Assembly: GCA_036971475.1 (NCBI GenBank)
Contig: JBAIZL010000007.1
Coordinates: forward strand, 33,697,002 to 33,761,001
Direction of reading: 5' to 3'
Origin: Prosapia bicincta
Taxonomy: Eukaryota; Arthropoda; Insecta; Hemiptera; Cercopidae
DNA length: 64,000 nucleotides
The notes below the pieces were generated by a model. That model saw only the letters and a list, made by a program, of their open reading frames with translations. It had not been told where the DNA came from and did not search any database. The position numbers and the translations under genes are program-made. Positions 50,402 through 61,685 of the stretch are shown in pieces (the stretch's first letter is position 1; each line of letters opens with the position of its first letter).

Positions 50402-50443
50402 GTGATTCGACAATGGTCAAGTGACCGAAAGGTGCCTCATCAC
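50402..50443 (+). ncRNA. Hammerhead-like motif, family C, right arm
   Basis: As the left arm, with stem I GUGAU/AUCAC (five pairs) and stem II loop AG. Confidence 0.5.
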
Positions 50444-50548
50444 AAGGTAAAATTATTGGAGTTAGTGGTGGATAAAAGTATTTACAATAGTAATTTATCA
50501 ACTTCATAAAGTCAGTGCAACGGAAAATACCAATATATATATATATAT

Positions 50549-50975
50549 GACTATCTGAACTTTAAATTTATTAAAACTTACTGAGACAGAACGTTTTTGA
50601 TCACTATGTGCCGACCTTCATCAATGTCTCAACACTACTATCACTCGACATAACAAATATGTACACCAACATACCCATATCAGAAACTCTCAACATCCTA
50701 GAAACCCAATTAATACAGAACAACATACCTAAAACCCATGTTACCGAAATCATAAACATCCTCCAAACAAAACTATTTCACCCACAACTCAAACTTCTAT
50801 TCACAACCAGATGGCCTACCCATGGGAAGTCCTATCAGTAGTTTCAAAGAGACACTGATGAATATCGGCACATAGCGATCGAAAATGTTCTGTCTCAGTA
50901 AGTTTTAATAAATTTACTAAATTTAAAATTTGGATAGTCATAAACTATTGTTTAAGTGATTAATAAGATTCACTG
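50549..50975. mobile_element. Family A PLE pair enclosing a reverse-transcriptase fragment
   Basis: A minus 3' end (50549-50628), a plus RT fragment (about 50629-50845) and a plus 3' end (to 50975). The RT reads LLSLDITNMYTNIPISETLN (PLE motif with the first catalytic Asp) and later, after a frameshift, MGSPISSF, the PLE GSP motif. Confidence 0.8.
50849..50896 (+). ncRNA. Hammerhead-like motif, family A
   Basis: Stem I GAGACA/UGUCUC (six pairs); canonical core CUGAUGA; extra A; stem II (four pairs, AUCG/CGAU) with GCACAUAG loop; GAA; stem III AAUGUU; C. Confidence 0.62.
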
Positions 50976-50989
50976 AACTACAAAAGAAT

Positions 50990-51485
50990 TTACTTACTTC
51001 TTATTACGAGCTTCCAAGGTTGGCCTCGATGTCTCCTATACACACACTCTGCCAATGGCCAGAAACAACTTTCTTTCAAGATTCTGTCCAGGGTACATTC
51101 CCGTCCTAGATGCTTTATCAAGGGACTCCTTGTTGCTGCTGTTACAGGACACTTCAAGAGTATGTGCTCTAATGTTTCCTCTTCTTGCTTGCACACTCCA
51201 CAGATAGAGTCGTTAGTAATATGAAACCTTTTCAAATATGTATTGGTGACAATGTGTCCCATACGAGCTCGTGCCGCAAAAGATGCCACTGAACGTGATA
51301 GTGACTTGAAGATCTTTGAATCATTAGGTTGTTTTTGTAATGAATAATATTCGCGTCCAGTATTGCATTCTCTCCATTTCTTTCTCCAACAGATGTGAGA
51401 TTCTTTATCAACTACCTCTTTGCAATTAGTTAAGGAGTAACAACTTTCAGGAGATGGAAACAAGTTGCAAGACTCCTTGGCAGAA
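50990..51485 (-). pseudogene. Non-LTR retrotransposon fragment, RNase H C-terminal region (copy 2)
   Basis: About 97% identical by eye to 1348-1845: SLSRSVASFAARARMGHIVT and ICGVCKQEEETLEHILLKC recur unchanged. It stops abruptly at AGACTCCTTGGCAG, deeper in the element than copy 1. It lacks 8 bp present in copy 1 near 1380. Confidence 0.85.
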
Positions 51486-52400
51486 AGAATTTAAGAATAT
51501 ATATATATATATATATAACTATTTATTTTTTTTGTTACAGTGCAGACATATAAGTATGTGTCTCTCTTTCTCTGCAGTGTTACACTATTGACATTTTAAA
51601 ACTAACCTATATGAATAGCCAAAGGATAAATGTTTCTAGAGTATGAAACATTACAGCAATATATCTATATCTGTAAAAATTCAGAAGTAAAGGAATACCA
51701 CCATTAGTAGTGTAAATCCACAACGAATTTACTAAGGTCCCAAAACAATGGCTGCGATACATTATAGTACTTAAAAACAAGTAAAATCTTATAAAGTACT
51801 CTACAGGCTACCTATTAAAAAATATAATTGTACCTGTTGGAAAAATACTTTACATATCTGTACTATTTGAAGATGAAATAGAATACTAGAAACTCTGATT
51901 GCATCGTGCAAGTGTACAAACTGTTCTAAACCATCTTCTTCTTGCTACAAAGGGGAAAGTTCATGCTGTTCCTACTATCTTTGCAAAGAGAAACTTAGAA
52001 ACAGGTTTACAAAATAAGGATCTAGGAGAAGATAACTGTATCTAATGGTATGCAATCAATTAAACTTTAAATACATTTAGCCTAAGCTTTTATCGGTCTC
52101 TTACACAGTATGTGCATTAATATTAGTTTTATATTACTAACAAACTATATTCAAGGTCCTGTAAAACAAATTATCAGAAGCAATAATAGCTATAAACTAA
52201 TTACACCAAAGCCTTTTCTTACCTAATAAATAGTAGAAAACCTGAAAACCCTACTTTATTTAATGAAATAATGCTGTTAATCAATGCTGACATCTAAAGT
52301 GTTTCTTCTGGTTGGCAACAGTATCCAGTATTTTAGTGCATGATCGATCCCCTATACTTTTTGTTATACTTTGAAAATCTTATATAAACTTTTGGTCCAC
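51486..52400. other. No gene recognised
   Basis: AT-rich, with a short TA tract at 51497-51517. Part of it is probably decayed upstream transposase of the piggyBac element that follows. Confidence 0.4.
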
Positions 52401-53340
52401 CAGAAGTGTATTTTGATCTTTATAAATACACTACATTTTTGGTAGAAAATTCATTTTCCGTTTTAAGAAGATGGGCGAAAAGTCAACTTCTAGTTGATCG
52501 ATACTTCCAGTAGTTGAGATACAATTCAACGAAGTACGGCGTAGACATGGTAGACAAAATGAGTGCCCTATATAGTTGTGCAAGGAATACAAGGAGGTGG
52601 CCAGTAGTCACTTTTTATAGCTTGTTGAATATTGCTGGTATAAATGGACGAATGATATATAATTCTAATAATATAAACAACACAACTTTAAAAAGGAGGC
52701 AATTCCTACGGCAGTTAGCCTTATTATTGACAGAGGACTACCTAAAACTACGCTTGAATACTAATAATATACCAAGAAATTTGAAAAGAAAAGCCATAGA
52801 TATAGGAATCAATTCTGAAAGTTCAAGTACTACAATCAGTGAAAGTGTTAGTGAAGATCCTGTTGGCCGTAAAAGGTGTCATATGTGTGCGCGAAAAGAA
52901 AACAGAATGACACGTAACTTTTGTCACAAGTGTAAAATGTTTATTTGCTTGAAACATGGAAAATTAATATGTGGGAATTGTGTTTGAAAACAGTATTTGC
53001 ATGACTTTTCTTTGTTTACTAGTTAATTTAATTAAGTATTTATAACTCAACGTCACATATATTTAATCTATTTAATAACGAACATTATAAAACTTTAAGA
53101 ATATACATGTAATGTAGGAAATAGATATGCAATATTAGTTTTTTATATAGTGTCCATTGCGATTTTTTTACTTAAATTACATTTGTAAAAGTGTTGAAAA
53201 TCTTATTAACTTATAACCAAATTATTATAACACAAGTGGCTAAAAATTACAACTATTTTAATTGTTTACCGGAGTGGCGTCTAGTGGGCGCCACACGACT
53301 ATACACATCCGTCTGATACGCGCGACTACTGCAGTGTTAA
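52400..53340 (+). pseudogene. piggyBac-like transposase, C-terminal part, and right element end
   Basis: The plus frame 52514-52987 encodes RYNSTKYGVDMVDKMSALYS, RRWPVVTFYSLLNIAGINGR and a C-terminal zinc-binding tail RCHMCARKENRMTRNFCHKC followed by CLKHGKLICGNC. The YN..K.GVD..D motif holds the last catalytic Asp region of piggyBac transposases. The N-terminal two thirds are not readable. The right end, inverted, is TTAACACTGCAGTAGTCGCG with TTAA at 53337-53340. Confidence 0.88.
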
Positions 53341-54580
53341 TGCATTGTAATAATTCAACCAACCTTTCAATAGGGGATTTTTTAATCACTAAATACATTG
53401 CCTCTGATTAAGTTGATGATCCACGGAATCATTTCTGCATCTTTGTGTACTACAAAGAACAATGTGTTGAGCTCTATTTAAGAAATTAAAACGCCCTATT
53501 TAAAAAAAATTACTACTGTAGATGGGACTTCAAATTGAAAGTGTCATGACCGAGTTACATGAAAGTTCAGTCAATGCTTTTTATCCGAAGCAGGGGCGAG
53601 GAAAACCAAAAATCTTTAAATTTTTGATGAATTGAAAGAGGCAAATGTTTTATTGAAATAGTGGCAAAAGAAAGAGTTAATAAATTCACAAACATTATAC
53701 GTTGTAAGGAAGACAAACTAGAAAAAAACAACAGGAAACCAATGTGAACAAAGAAGAAAAGGTAGAAATAAAAACTACCAATGAAAAATTCTCGGAAATT
53801 TTAAAAGAGGTTTTAATACTACTGCAACAGTTAATTGAAAAGGTTAGTTATTCCTATGAGAACATCAATTTACTTAAGGGCGATAAGAAGCCCTCGATTT
53901 CATAAAAAATTCTTTTTATTTAAAATCTTATACATATTCTCTATGAATTTGCTAAGTAAATAAGTACTGCAGGTTGAAATATTTTTTTAAAATTTGTCCT
54001 ACGTTTTTTAAATATTTGTTGTATTTACATTTTTACAACAAAGACAAACTTAGCATTCCTGAATGTACATTCATAAGGTCATCAAAACATGTATCCATTG
54101 CAAATGTTGAAGGTTTACTATATAATGAGTTTAGAAATATAACAATTCCTGAAAGAAACAGTATGTTTTAAGGCAGATATAAAATTTCTTTTCAAGTTTT
54201 TAAAATTTAATTTAATAACAACATTATTTACAATATATATTTTAAAACCAACATTGATTGTAAAAGTACTAAATAAATTTTATTAAAATACATTTGTATA
54301 TTGAATAAAAAAACTTACAATTTTCTTATAAACAAAATATTTTCAACATGTCAGAATGTTTTTCCATGTAGTGTACATTATATTAAAACTTTAGGAATTT
54401 AAGTGTTAAAATAAATATTACTAGATTAATTATTATTATTTATCAGTCTGGAGAATATCGTATAAGACTTTTCTATTGCAATTATTCCCATATGTTTATA
54501 GCAATTTCCAGCATATAAAACATCAGTGCACATAATATACACAGTTAATTTATAAAAAGTGCATTTTGTACTCATCACAA

Positions 54581-54584
<4 letters not shown>
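53341..54584. other. No gene recognised
   Basis: AT-rich DNA. A Lys-rich plus-strand stretch around 53560-53830 may be transposon debris but has no motif I can name. Confidence 0.4.

Positions 54585-54661
<77 letters not shown>
54585..54661. repeat. (CA)n(TA)n compound microsatellite
   Basis: CA and TA tracts alternate over about 75 bp. Confidence 0.95.
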
Positions 54662-54666
<5 letters not shown>

Positions 54667-54844
54667 AATGTATTTATAAAAATAAACCATAAACATTTAA
54701 AAAAAAAAATTACATTCTTGAAAAAGTAATAAATTTAAACTAAGCTACTTTAAAAAAGCAACTTTTTTAAAAAAACAAAAAATTGTACATGTTCTTTATT
54801 ATGAAAAGTTTTTTAAACAGCATGGCATCTTTATTCACTAAATA

Positions 54845-55463
54845 CAGTAGAGCGTCAAAAATCCGGATCAATTAGGACCGGGACCCATCCGGAATAATGA
54901 TTTTTCCGGATTTTCAAACTATCTTTAAACTACTGCTATTATTGATATATCATTAGCTATAATCTATTTAAATGGTTATTGTATCTTGTAAGTTTGAAAT
55001 AAACTAGGAATTAGTACAAAATAGATGTCAGAGGGCATAAAAAAACAAAAGAATTTAGTGAAAATGATATGTAGAGAAAAATTAACGGAAACAGACTAGT
55101 GGGGATGTTATAATTAAAAAATTGCCATTACAGATGAATATTAATATTAGCTGCATATTATGACACATTAGCTAAATATCAGATTTAATAAGAAATTTTA
55201 TTATTTTCCTAATTGGTTACAAATATGCGTTATTGGTTAGTGTACAGAACATACAAATCTAAAAAATTAGATCTTAATTAAATTTACTGTACGTTGCATT
55301 TTAAATTAAGTTATGATGCATTTTTTGGAATTGATTTATGTTCTTTGGATTTAAAATTAAAGATAACACTTAGTTTAGATTTGTATTGTAGTGATGCTGA
55401 GAGCCGTGCACTCTGAAACCAAGATCCGGGTTTGTGACGCTCCAGATTACTGACACTCTACTG
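54845..55463. mobile_element. pogo/Tigger-type MITE
   Basis: Ends CAGTAGAGCGTCA and, inverted, CAGTAGAGTGTCA, with TCCGGAT motifs near the left end like the Tigger element. TA on the left; the right flank reads CA. No coding sequence. Confidence 0.7.
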
Positions 55464-57411
55464 CAATGGCAATTAGCAGTCTTATAATATACTATGACAG
55501 TGATTGAATCATAGACATTTTTTTCGTAAGCAAAAGTGTCACCATATTGATAATATTAGTAACAGAATATATGGCAGATTAATTATTTCAGGAGCATTCT
55601 CAAAAAATTTGAACATTTGATTATTGCATTATTTTTTTACACCCTTAGCATGAGTGTTACAGGATATCTCAACAAGTCAGATCTTCATCAAACATGAATA
55701 ATACATTTTCTTGTATTTACAAATTTCAACTCTGTATTCTATTGAAGTTTGAAAAAGAAATAGTGTTGCATAATATTAGATGGTGGAAATTAACCCAGAC
55801 ATTGTATTTACCATATTCTGCTACTTGCTTTTTGTCAGCAATTAATTATCATAGCAACCTGCTGCTTTTATGTAGACTGTGCGTACACATTTCATGGGAA
55901 TTATTGGTACACATTAGACATGTCTAATACCTAATGATATGACTTTGCATTCTGCGCATTCTGTTACCTGTTGAATTTTAAAATTTCGTATACTGTTGTT
56001 AGAATTGTAAAACTTCTGTATCTAGCCCCACATTACACCCAGACAAGGCTCCCAAATTTATTATACCCCAAAACATTTTGAATCTTTTTAGCCATAAAAA
56101 TAAATTACCCATTTAACAAAATATTTTACTTTTTCATGTAGTATTTTATTTTAAATGCATCTTTAAACAAATTGAAAATTTATTTTTACACACTAGCTCC
56201 AAGCTAGCTGTAAATAGTCTATTTCATTTGCTGCTTGTTAAATAATACCTAGGAATCATTAAAAAACTATCACCAGCTAAAAACAAAACTTTTCACAAAT
56301 ACTGGTGAAGATTGTTTAAGTGAAACTACTGAAGATGGTTTCTTACAATTAAATTATAACAATAAATTCAAGGGCATTTTACTACAAATTCATGAAACTG
56401 TTAATATATTATAAATTTCAGTACAATACACTCTTTTCGCATACATACCCTCAATATACAAAAACTAATAAAACGTATATTATACAAACATTTATTTAAC
56501 ACATATCTCATTTTGATAAGCTGCTTTTTTAAGAAAATTATATTTCTTAAAACCAGTCTTTAAACAGTTTAGGCTATACCAAATTTATCTAAGAATACTC
56601 ACAGAAAAAAATTTATGTATCGGAAAAAATATTAGAAATTTAATGTACTCTAATAATTTTGAATGTCTACTAATTTTAAAATTATTAATACACTTATCGT
56701 CTCTTCTATTAGGAGTATTTGTATATATTCTAGTACATTTTTCTGCCTTTCCTAACATTTCATTATTTTCTCCTGGCACTCCACACCCCCTACCACTACA
56801 AAACCTTTGCAGACGGCTTTCTTCCATTAAGGCTAAGCTTTACCAAGAAACAAGACCTATACCAGCAAACATGAATTCTTTTATTTATTATACACTATAT
56901 ATTAATTATATATAATAAAATAATTATTGATTTAATAATACACTTTTTATTTTTTCATAGAAGTATAATAAACTTCTATTTTTGAGAAATTAAAATTTTA
57001 CTTAGTACATATTTTTGAAATCCATCCAAAACCGTCTGGTGTACAAGAAATATTTCCTGCAATTGTTAAATAAACAAACTGCGATTTTTTTAATATTTAA
57101 AATGTAATCACAATTACCCATAGTAACTATTGGAAGACATATTGTGGAGAAGACATTTTTATTTGAATCATGTGTATTTTAAAGGAAGACCAAGTTGACA
57201 GATTTTTTCAAATTATCAAAGGTCTATTATCCTACTTAAGCAATATTTTATTTTCTGCAATATATTGAATGCAAACATAGCTACCTTCATTAATTAACCA
57301 TACACTTTACACTAAGTTTATTAAAAAACAGGTAAAAATATATCAAAAATTACTTGTTAGCGCACCATTACATTGTATCTATTATAATCTGAAAATAGGT
57401 TTAGTGCATTA
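55464..57411. other. No gene recognised
   Basis: AT-rich DNA with overlapping short frames on both strands (56585-56915) that carry no recognisable motif. Confidence 0.45.
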
Positions 57412-60400
57412 GGTGGCGGACATACAGAAGGCAACTGGTGACGGAAATGCAACGCAAACTGAAGTTGCTTTTTCACAGCATACAGAGTTGCATGCACATA
57501 TTCATAGCGAAGTGATAGCAACGTGACTAGCGAGTGATACAGAAACTAGAGTTGCTCTGGTCATGACATGCTGTAAACTCGTTGCTCAGTTGCCAGAAGT
57601 ATTTGTTGTGTTGGTATGTGTTTCTCAAGAGTGCTAACGTATTTAAATAATAATTATTTTTATTTGTGTATTTTGTGTTTCTATTTCTTGAATAGGCTTT
57701 TATTATACTGCTATAGTATGTCAGAAAAACAAAATATTCCTGGTTCTGGTCATGATTTGTGTATCCAACAACTTCAAGATGATATGAATGATTACCAACA
57801 ATTTTTTCAAATTATATAAAATCAGGGTAAAAAATATTCTTAATGACGTTGGCTTTTTTCAATTTTTTAAAAAAATTACTCGTTTCAAAGTGTAGAACAC
57901 GAATATCAACTTTTCTCTGCGGAAAATACGGAAAGTTACTTTTTTCACATTTTAAATGTTAGTCGTTAATGGCATGAAGGCGTATAGCGTGAACCGGGCG
58001 TGTAGTAACTACAGCGCACTGCACTACATCTAGATTTGGTTGTAATTGTATACAACATTACTATATACCTATATTAAAATATACCTATGAAGTATCCATT
58101 CAGATTAGATTTGGTTATAATTTTATTCAACATTATACACTGAACTGTCTTTTATTGTAACGTTTTTGTAGTTTGTTTCTTAAAATATAGACAAGGATGG
58201 CATAACCCTCTGATGACGATATAACTGACAACTAAACTAACAACTTCGTATGAACAATCGTGTAAACCTATATGCAGCCTATATAAACAATCATGTAACC
58301 TGACTAGCAACTTTCTAATAGCAACTCAAGTTTAAGTTGTGTTGCCGTCACCAGTTGCTTTCTGTATGTTAGCAGCCTATATAAACAATCGTGTAACCCG
58401 ACTAGCAACTTTCTAATAGCAACTCAAGTTTAAGTTGTGTTGCCACCACCAGTTGCTTTCTGTATGTTAGCAGCCTATATAAACAATCGTGTAACCTGAC
58501 TAGCAACTTTCTAATAGCAACTCAAGTTTAAGTTGTGTTGCCGTCACCAGTTGCTTTCTGTATGTTAGCAGCCTATATAAACAATCGTGTAACCTGACTA
58601 GCAACTTTCTAATAGCAACTCAAGTTTAAGTTGTGTTGCCGTCACCAGTTGCTTTCTGTATGTTAGCAGCCTATATAAACAATCGTGTAACCTGACTAGC
58701 AACTTTCTAATAGCAACTCAAGTTTAAGTTGTGTTGCCGTCACCAGTTGCTTTCTGTATGTTAGCAGCCTATATAAACAATCGTGTAACCCGACTAGCAA
58801 CTTTCTAATAGCAACTCAAGTTTAAGTTGTGTTGCCACCACCAGTTGCTTTCTGTATGTTAGCAGCCTATATAAACAATCGTGTAACCCGACTAGCAACT
58901 TTCTAATAGCAACTCAAGTTTAAGTTGTGTTGCCACCACCAGTTGCTTTCTGTATGTTAGCAGCCTATATAAACAATCGTGTAACCCGACTAGCAACTTT
59001 CTAATAGCAACTCAAGTTTAAGTTGTGTTGCCACCACCAGTTGCTTTCTGTATGTTAGCAGCCTATATAAACAATCGTGTAACCCGACTAGCAACTTTCT
59101 AATAGCAACTCAAGTTTAAGTTGCGTTGCCGTCACCAGTTGCTTTCTGTATGTTAGCAGCCTATATAAACAATCGTGTAACCCGACTAGCAACTTTCTAA
59201 TAGCAACTCAAGTTTAAGTTGCGTTGCCGTCACCAGTTGCTTTCTGTATGTTAGCAGCCTATATAAACAATCGTGTAACCCGACTAGCAACTTTCTAATA
59301 GCAACTCAAGTTTAAGTTGCGTTGCCGTCACCAGTTGCTTTCTGTATGTTAGCAGCCTATATAAACAATCGTGTAACCCGACTAGCAACTTTCTAATAGC
59401 AACTCAAGTTTAAGTTGCGTTGCCGTCACCAGTTGCTTTCTGTATGTTAGCAGCCTATATAAACAATCGTGTAACCCGACTAGCAACTTTCTAATAGCAA
59501 CTCAAGTTTAAGTTGTGTTGCCGTCACCAGTTGCTTTCTGTATGTTAGCAGCCTATATAAACAATCGTGTAACCCGACTAGCAACTTTCTAATAGCAACT
59601 CAAGTTTAAGTTGCGTTGCCGTCACCAGTTGCTTTCTGTATGTTAGCAGCCTATATAAACAATCGTGTAACCCGACTAGCAACTTTCTAATAGCAACTCA
59701 AGTTTAAGTTGCGTTGCCGTCACCAGTTGCTTTCTGTATGTTAGCAGCCTATATAAACAATCGTGTAACCCGACTAGCAACTTTCTAATAGCAACTCAAG
59801 TTTAAGTTGTGTTGCCACCACCAGTTGCTTTCTGTATGTTAGCAGCCTATATAAACAATCGTGTAACCCGACTAGCAACTTTCTAATAGCAACTCAAGTT
59901 TAAGTTGCGTTGCCGTCACCAGTTGCTTTCTGTATGTTAGCAGCCTATATAAACAATCGTGTAACCCGACTAGCAACTTTCTAATAGCAACTCAAGTTTA
60001 AGTTGCGTTGCCGTCACCAGTTGCTTTCTGTATGTTAGCAGCCTATATAAACAATCGTGTAACCCGACTAGCAACTTTCTAATAGCAACTCAAGTTTAAG
60101 TTGCGTTGCCGTCACCAGTTGCTTTCTGTATGTTAGCAGCCTATATAAACAATCGTGTAACCCGACTAGCAACTTTCTAATAGCAACTCAAGTTTAAGTT
60201 GTGTTGCCACCACCAGTTGCTTTCTGTATGTTAGCAGCCTATATAAACAATCTTGTAACCCCACTAGCAACTTTCTAATAGCAACTCAAGTTTAAGTTGT
60301 GTTGCCACCACCAGTTGCTTTCTGTATGTTAGCAGCCTATATAAACAATCATGTAACCCGACTAGCAACTTTTCTAATAGCAACTCAAGTTTAAGTTGCG

Positions 60401-61128
60401 TTGCCGTCACCAGTTGCTTTCTGTATGTTAGCAGCCTATATAAACAATCATGTAACCCGACTAGCAACTTTCTAATAGCAACTCAAGTTTAAGTTGTGTT
60501 GCCACCACCAGTTGCTTTCTGTATGTTAGCAGCCTATATAAACAATCATGTAACCTGACTATCAACTTTTCTAATAGCAACTCAAGTTTAAGTTCTGTTG
60601 CCGTCACCAGTTGCTTTCTGTATGTTAACAGCCTATATAAACAATCATGTAACCTGACTATCAACTTTTCTAATAGCAACTCAAGTTTAAGTTGTGTTGC
60701 CGTCACCAGTTGCTTTCTGTATGTTAACAGCCTATATAAACAATCATGTAACCTGACTATCAACTTTTCTAATAGCAACTCAAGTTTAAGTTGTGTTGCC
60801 GTCACCAGTTGCTTTCTGTATGTTAACAGCCTATATAAACAATCATGTAACCTGACTATCAACTTTTCTAATAGCAACTCAAGTTTAAGTTGTGTTGCCA
60901 CCACCAGTTGCTTTCTGTATGTTAGCAGCCTATATAAACAATCATGTAACCTGACTATCAACTTTTCTAATAGCAACTCAAGTTTAAGTTGTGTTGCCGT
61001 CACCAGTTGCTTTCTGTATGTTAACAGCCTATATAAACAATCATGTAACCTGACTATCAACTTTTCTAATAGCAACTCAAGTTTAAGTTCTGTTGCCGTC
61101 ACCAGTTGCTTTTTGTATGTCCGCAGCC
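57412..61128. mobile_element. Candidate Harbinger-like element enclosing a tandem array
   Basis: The left end GGTGGCGGACATAC (after TTA at 57409-57411) and the inverted right end GGCTGCGGACATAC match at 12 of 14 positions, and both continue into AGCAACTGGTGACGG-like sequence. A small plus frame (57718 on, MSEKQNIPGSGHDLCIQQLQ) could be a remnant of an element protein. No transposase. Superfamily inferred only from GG ends and a TTA on one side; the right flank is not TTA and the array continues past it, so boundaries are tentative. Confidence 0.45.
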
Positions 61129-61182
61129 TATATGAACAATCTTGTAACCCCACTAGCAACTTTTCTAACAGCAACTCAAGTT
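58243..61182. repeat. 98/99-bp tandem array, about 29-30 units
   Basis: Units run GCAGCCTATATAAACAATC, TGTAACC(C/T)GACTAGCAACTT, AGCAACTCAAGTTTAAGTTG, CCAGTTGCTTTCTGTATGTTA. Spacing is 98 bp over the first part and 99 bp from about 60360 on (an extra T in CAACTTTTCTAAT). Unit variants (GTGTTGCC/GCGTTGCC, GTCACC/CCACC) occur in blocks, showing recent homogenisation. Every unit carries the outer sequence of the inverted end of the enclosing element. The long minus frame at 60461-61174 is a consequence of 99 being divisible by three. Confidence 0.95.
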
Positions 61183-61530
61183 TATGTTTTTGAGACTGGC
61201 TCTAAAAGACATTTTATAAATGAATTGGTACTAAAAGATAGCACTTTGTTCACTGTGTGTAGTTGTTTTGAGAATTTCACTGGTATGTGCCAATGCTAGC
61301 CTACCAATAACATTGGATATTTATATATAAAAGTGAAACATGATATAATATATAAAATATATAAGAAGTTTCTGATACAAGTAAGAATATAAGTTTTATT
61401 AAAGATTATTATCAGACATTTTATGAAAGTTTTTCATTCTTGTTTTTTTAATGTTTACAATGGAAATATTATTCCTTCAATATCCTTAGGCAGGAAACTT
61501 AATTATTACATATTTCAAAATCAAGAAAAA

Positions 61531-61685
61531 TTGTGTGTGTGTCTGTGTGTGTGGTGTCTGTGTTTATGTGAGTGTGTATGTGTGGTGTCTGTGTTTATGT
61601 GAGTATGTGTGTGTGTGTGTGTGTGTGGTGTGTTTATGTGTGTGTGAGTGTGTGGTGTATGTGTTTATGTGAATGTGTGTTTATG
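61531..61685. repeat. GT-rich simple repeat
   Basis: Imperfect TG runs with repeated GTGGTGT and TTTATGTGAG blocks over about 155 bp. Confidence 0.9.

Larger units (their letters stand above)
49885..50530. repeat. Family C large hairpin, probably PLE
   Basis: Arms of about 310 bp meet near 50212 and are nearly perfect inverses (hence 88-residue frames on both strands with almost the same protein). Each arm encodes NSLEKYHIYKNIHNNLMNLQ and a Thr-rich tail ending in a stop; LEKYHIYK resembles the catalytic-Glu region of PLE GIY-YIG domains. A hammerhead-like motif lies in each arm. Confidence 0.8.

Noticed and set aside
50023..50405. Two 88-residue genes on opposite strands
   Set aside because: They are the same sequence read from the two arms of an inverted repeat (family C).
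60461..61174. 237-residue minus-strand repeat protein
   Set aside because: It exists only because the tandem unit there is 99 bp; the same array at 98 bp is closed in all frames. No start context or neighbouring gene structure.
58243..61182. CRISPR-like array
   Set aside because: The whole 98-bp unit is repeated, with no unique spacers, and the setting is eukaryotic.
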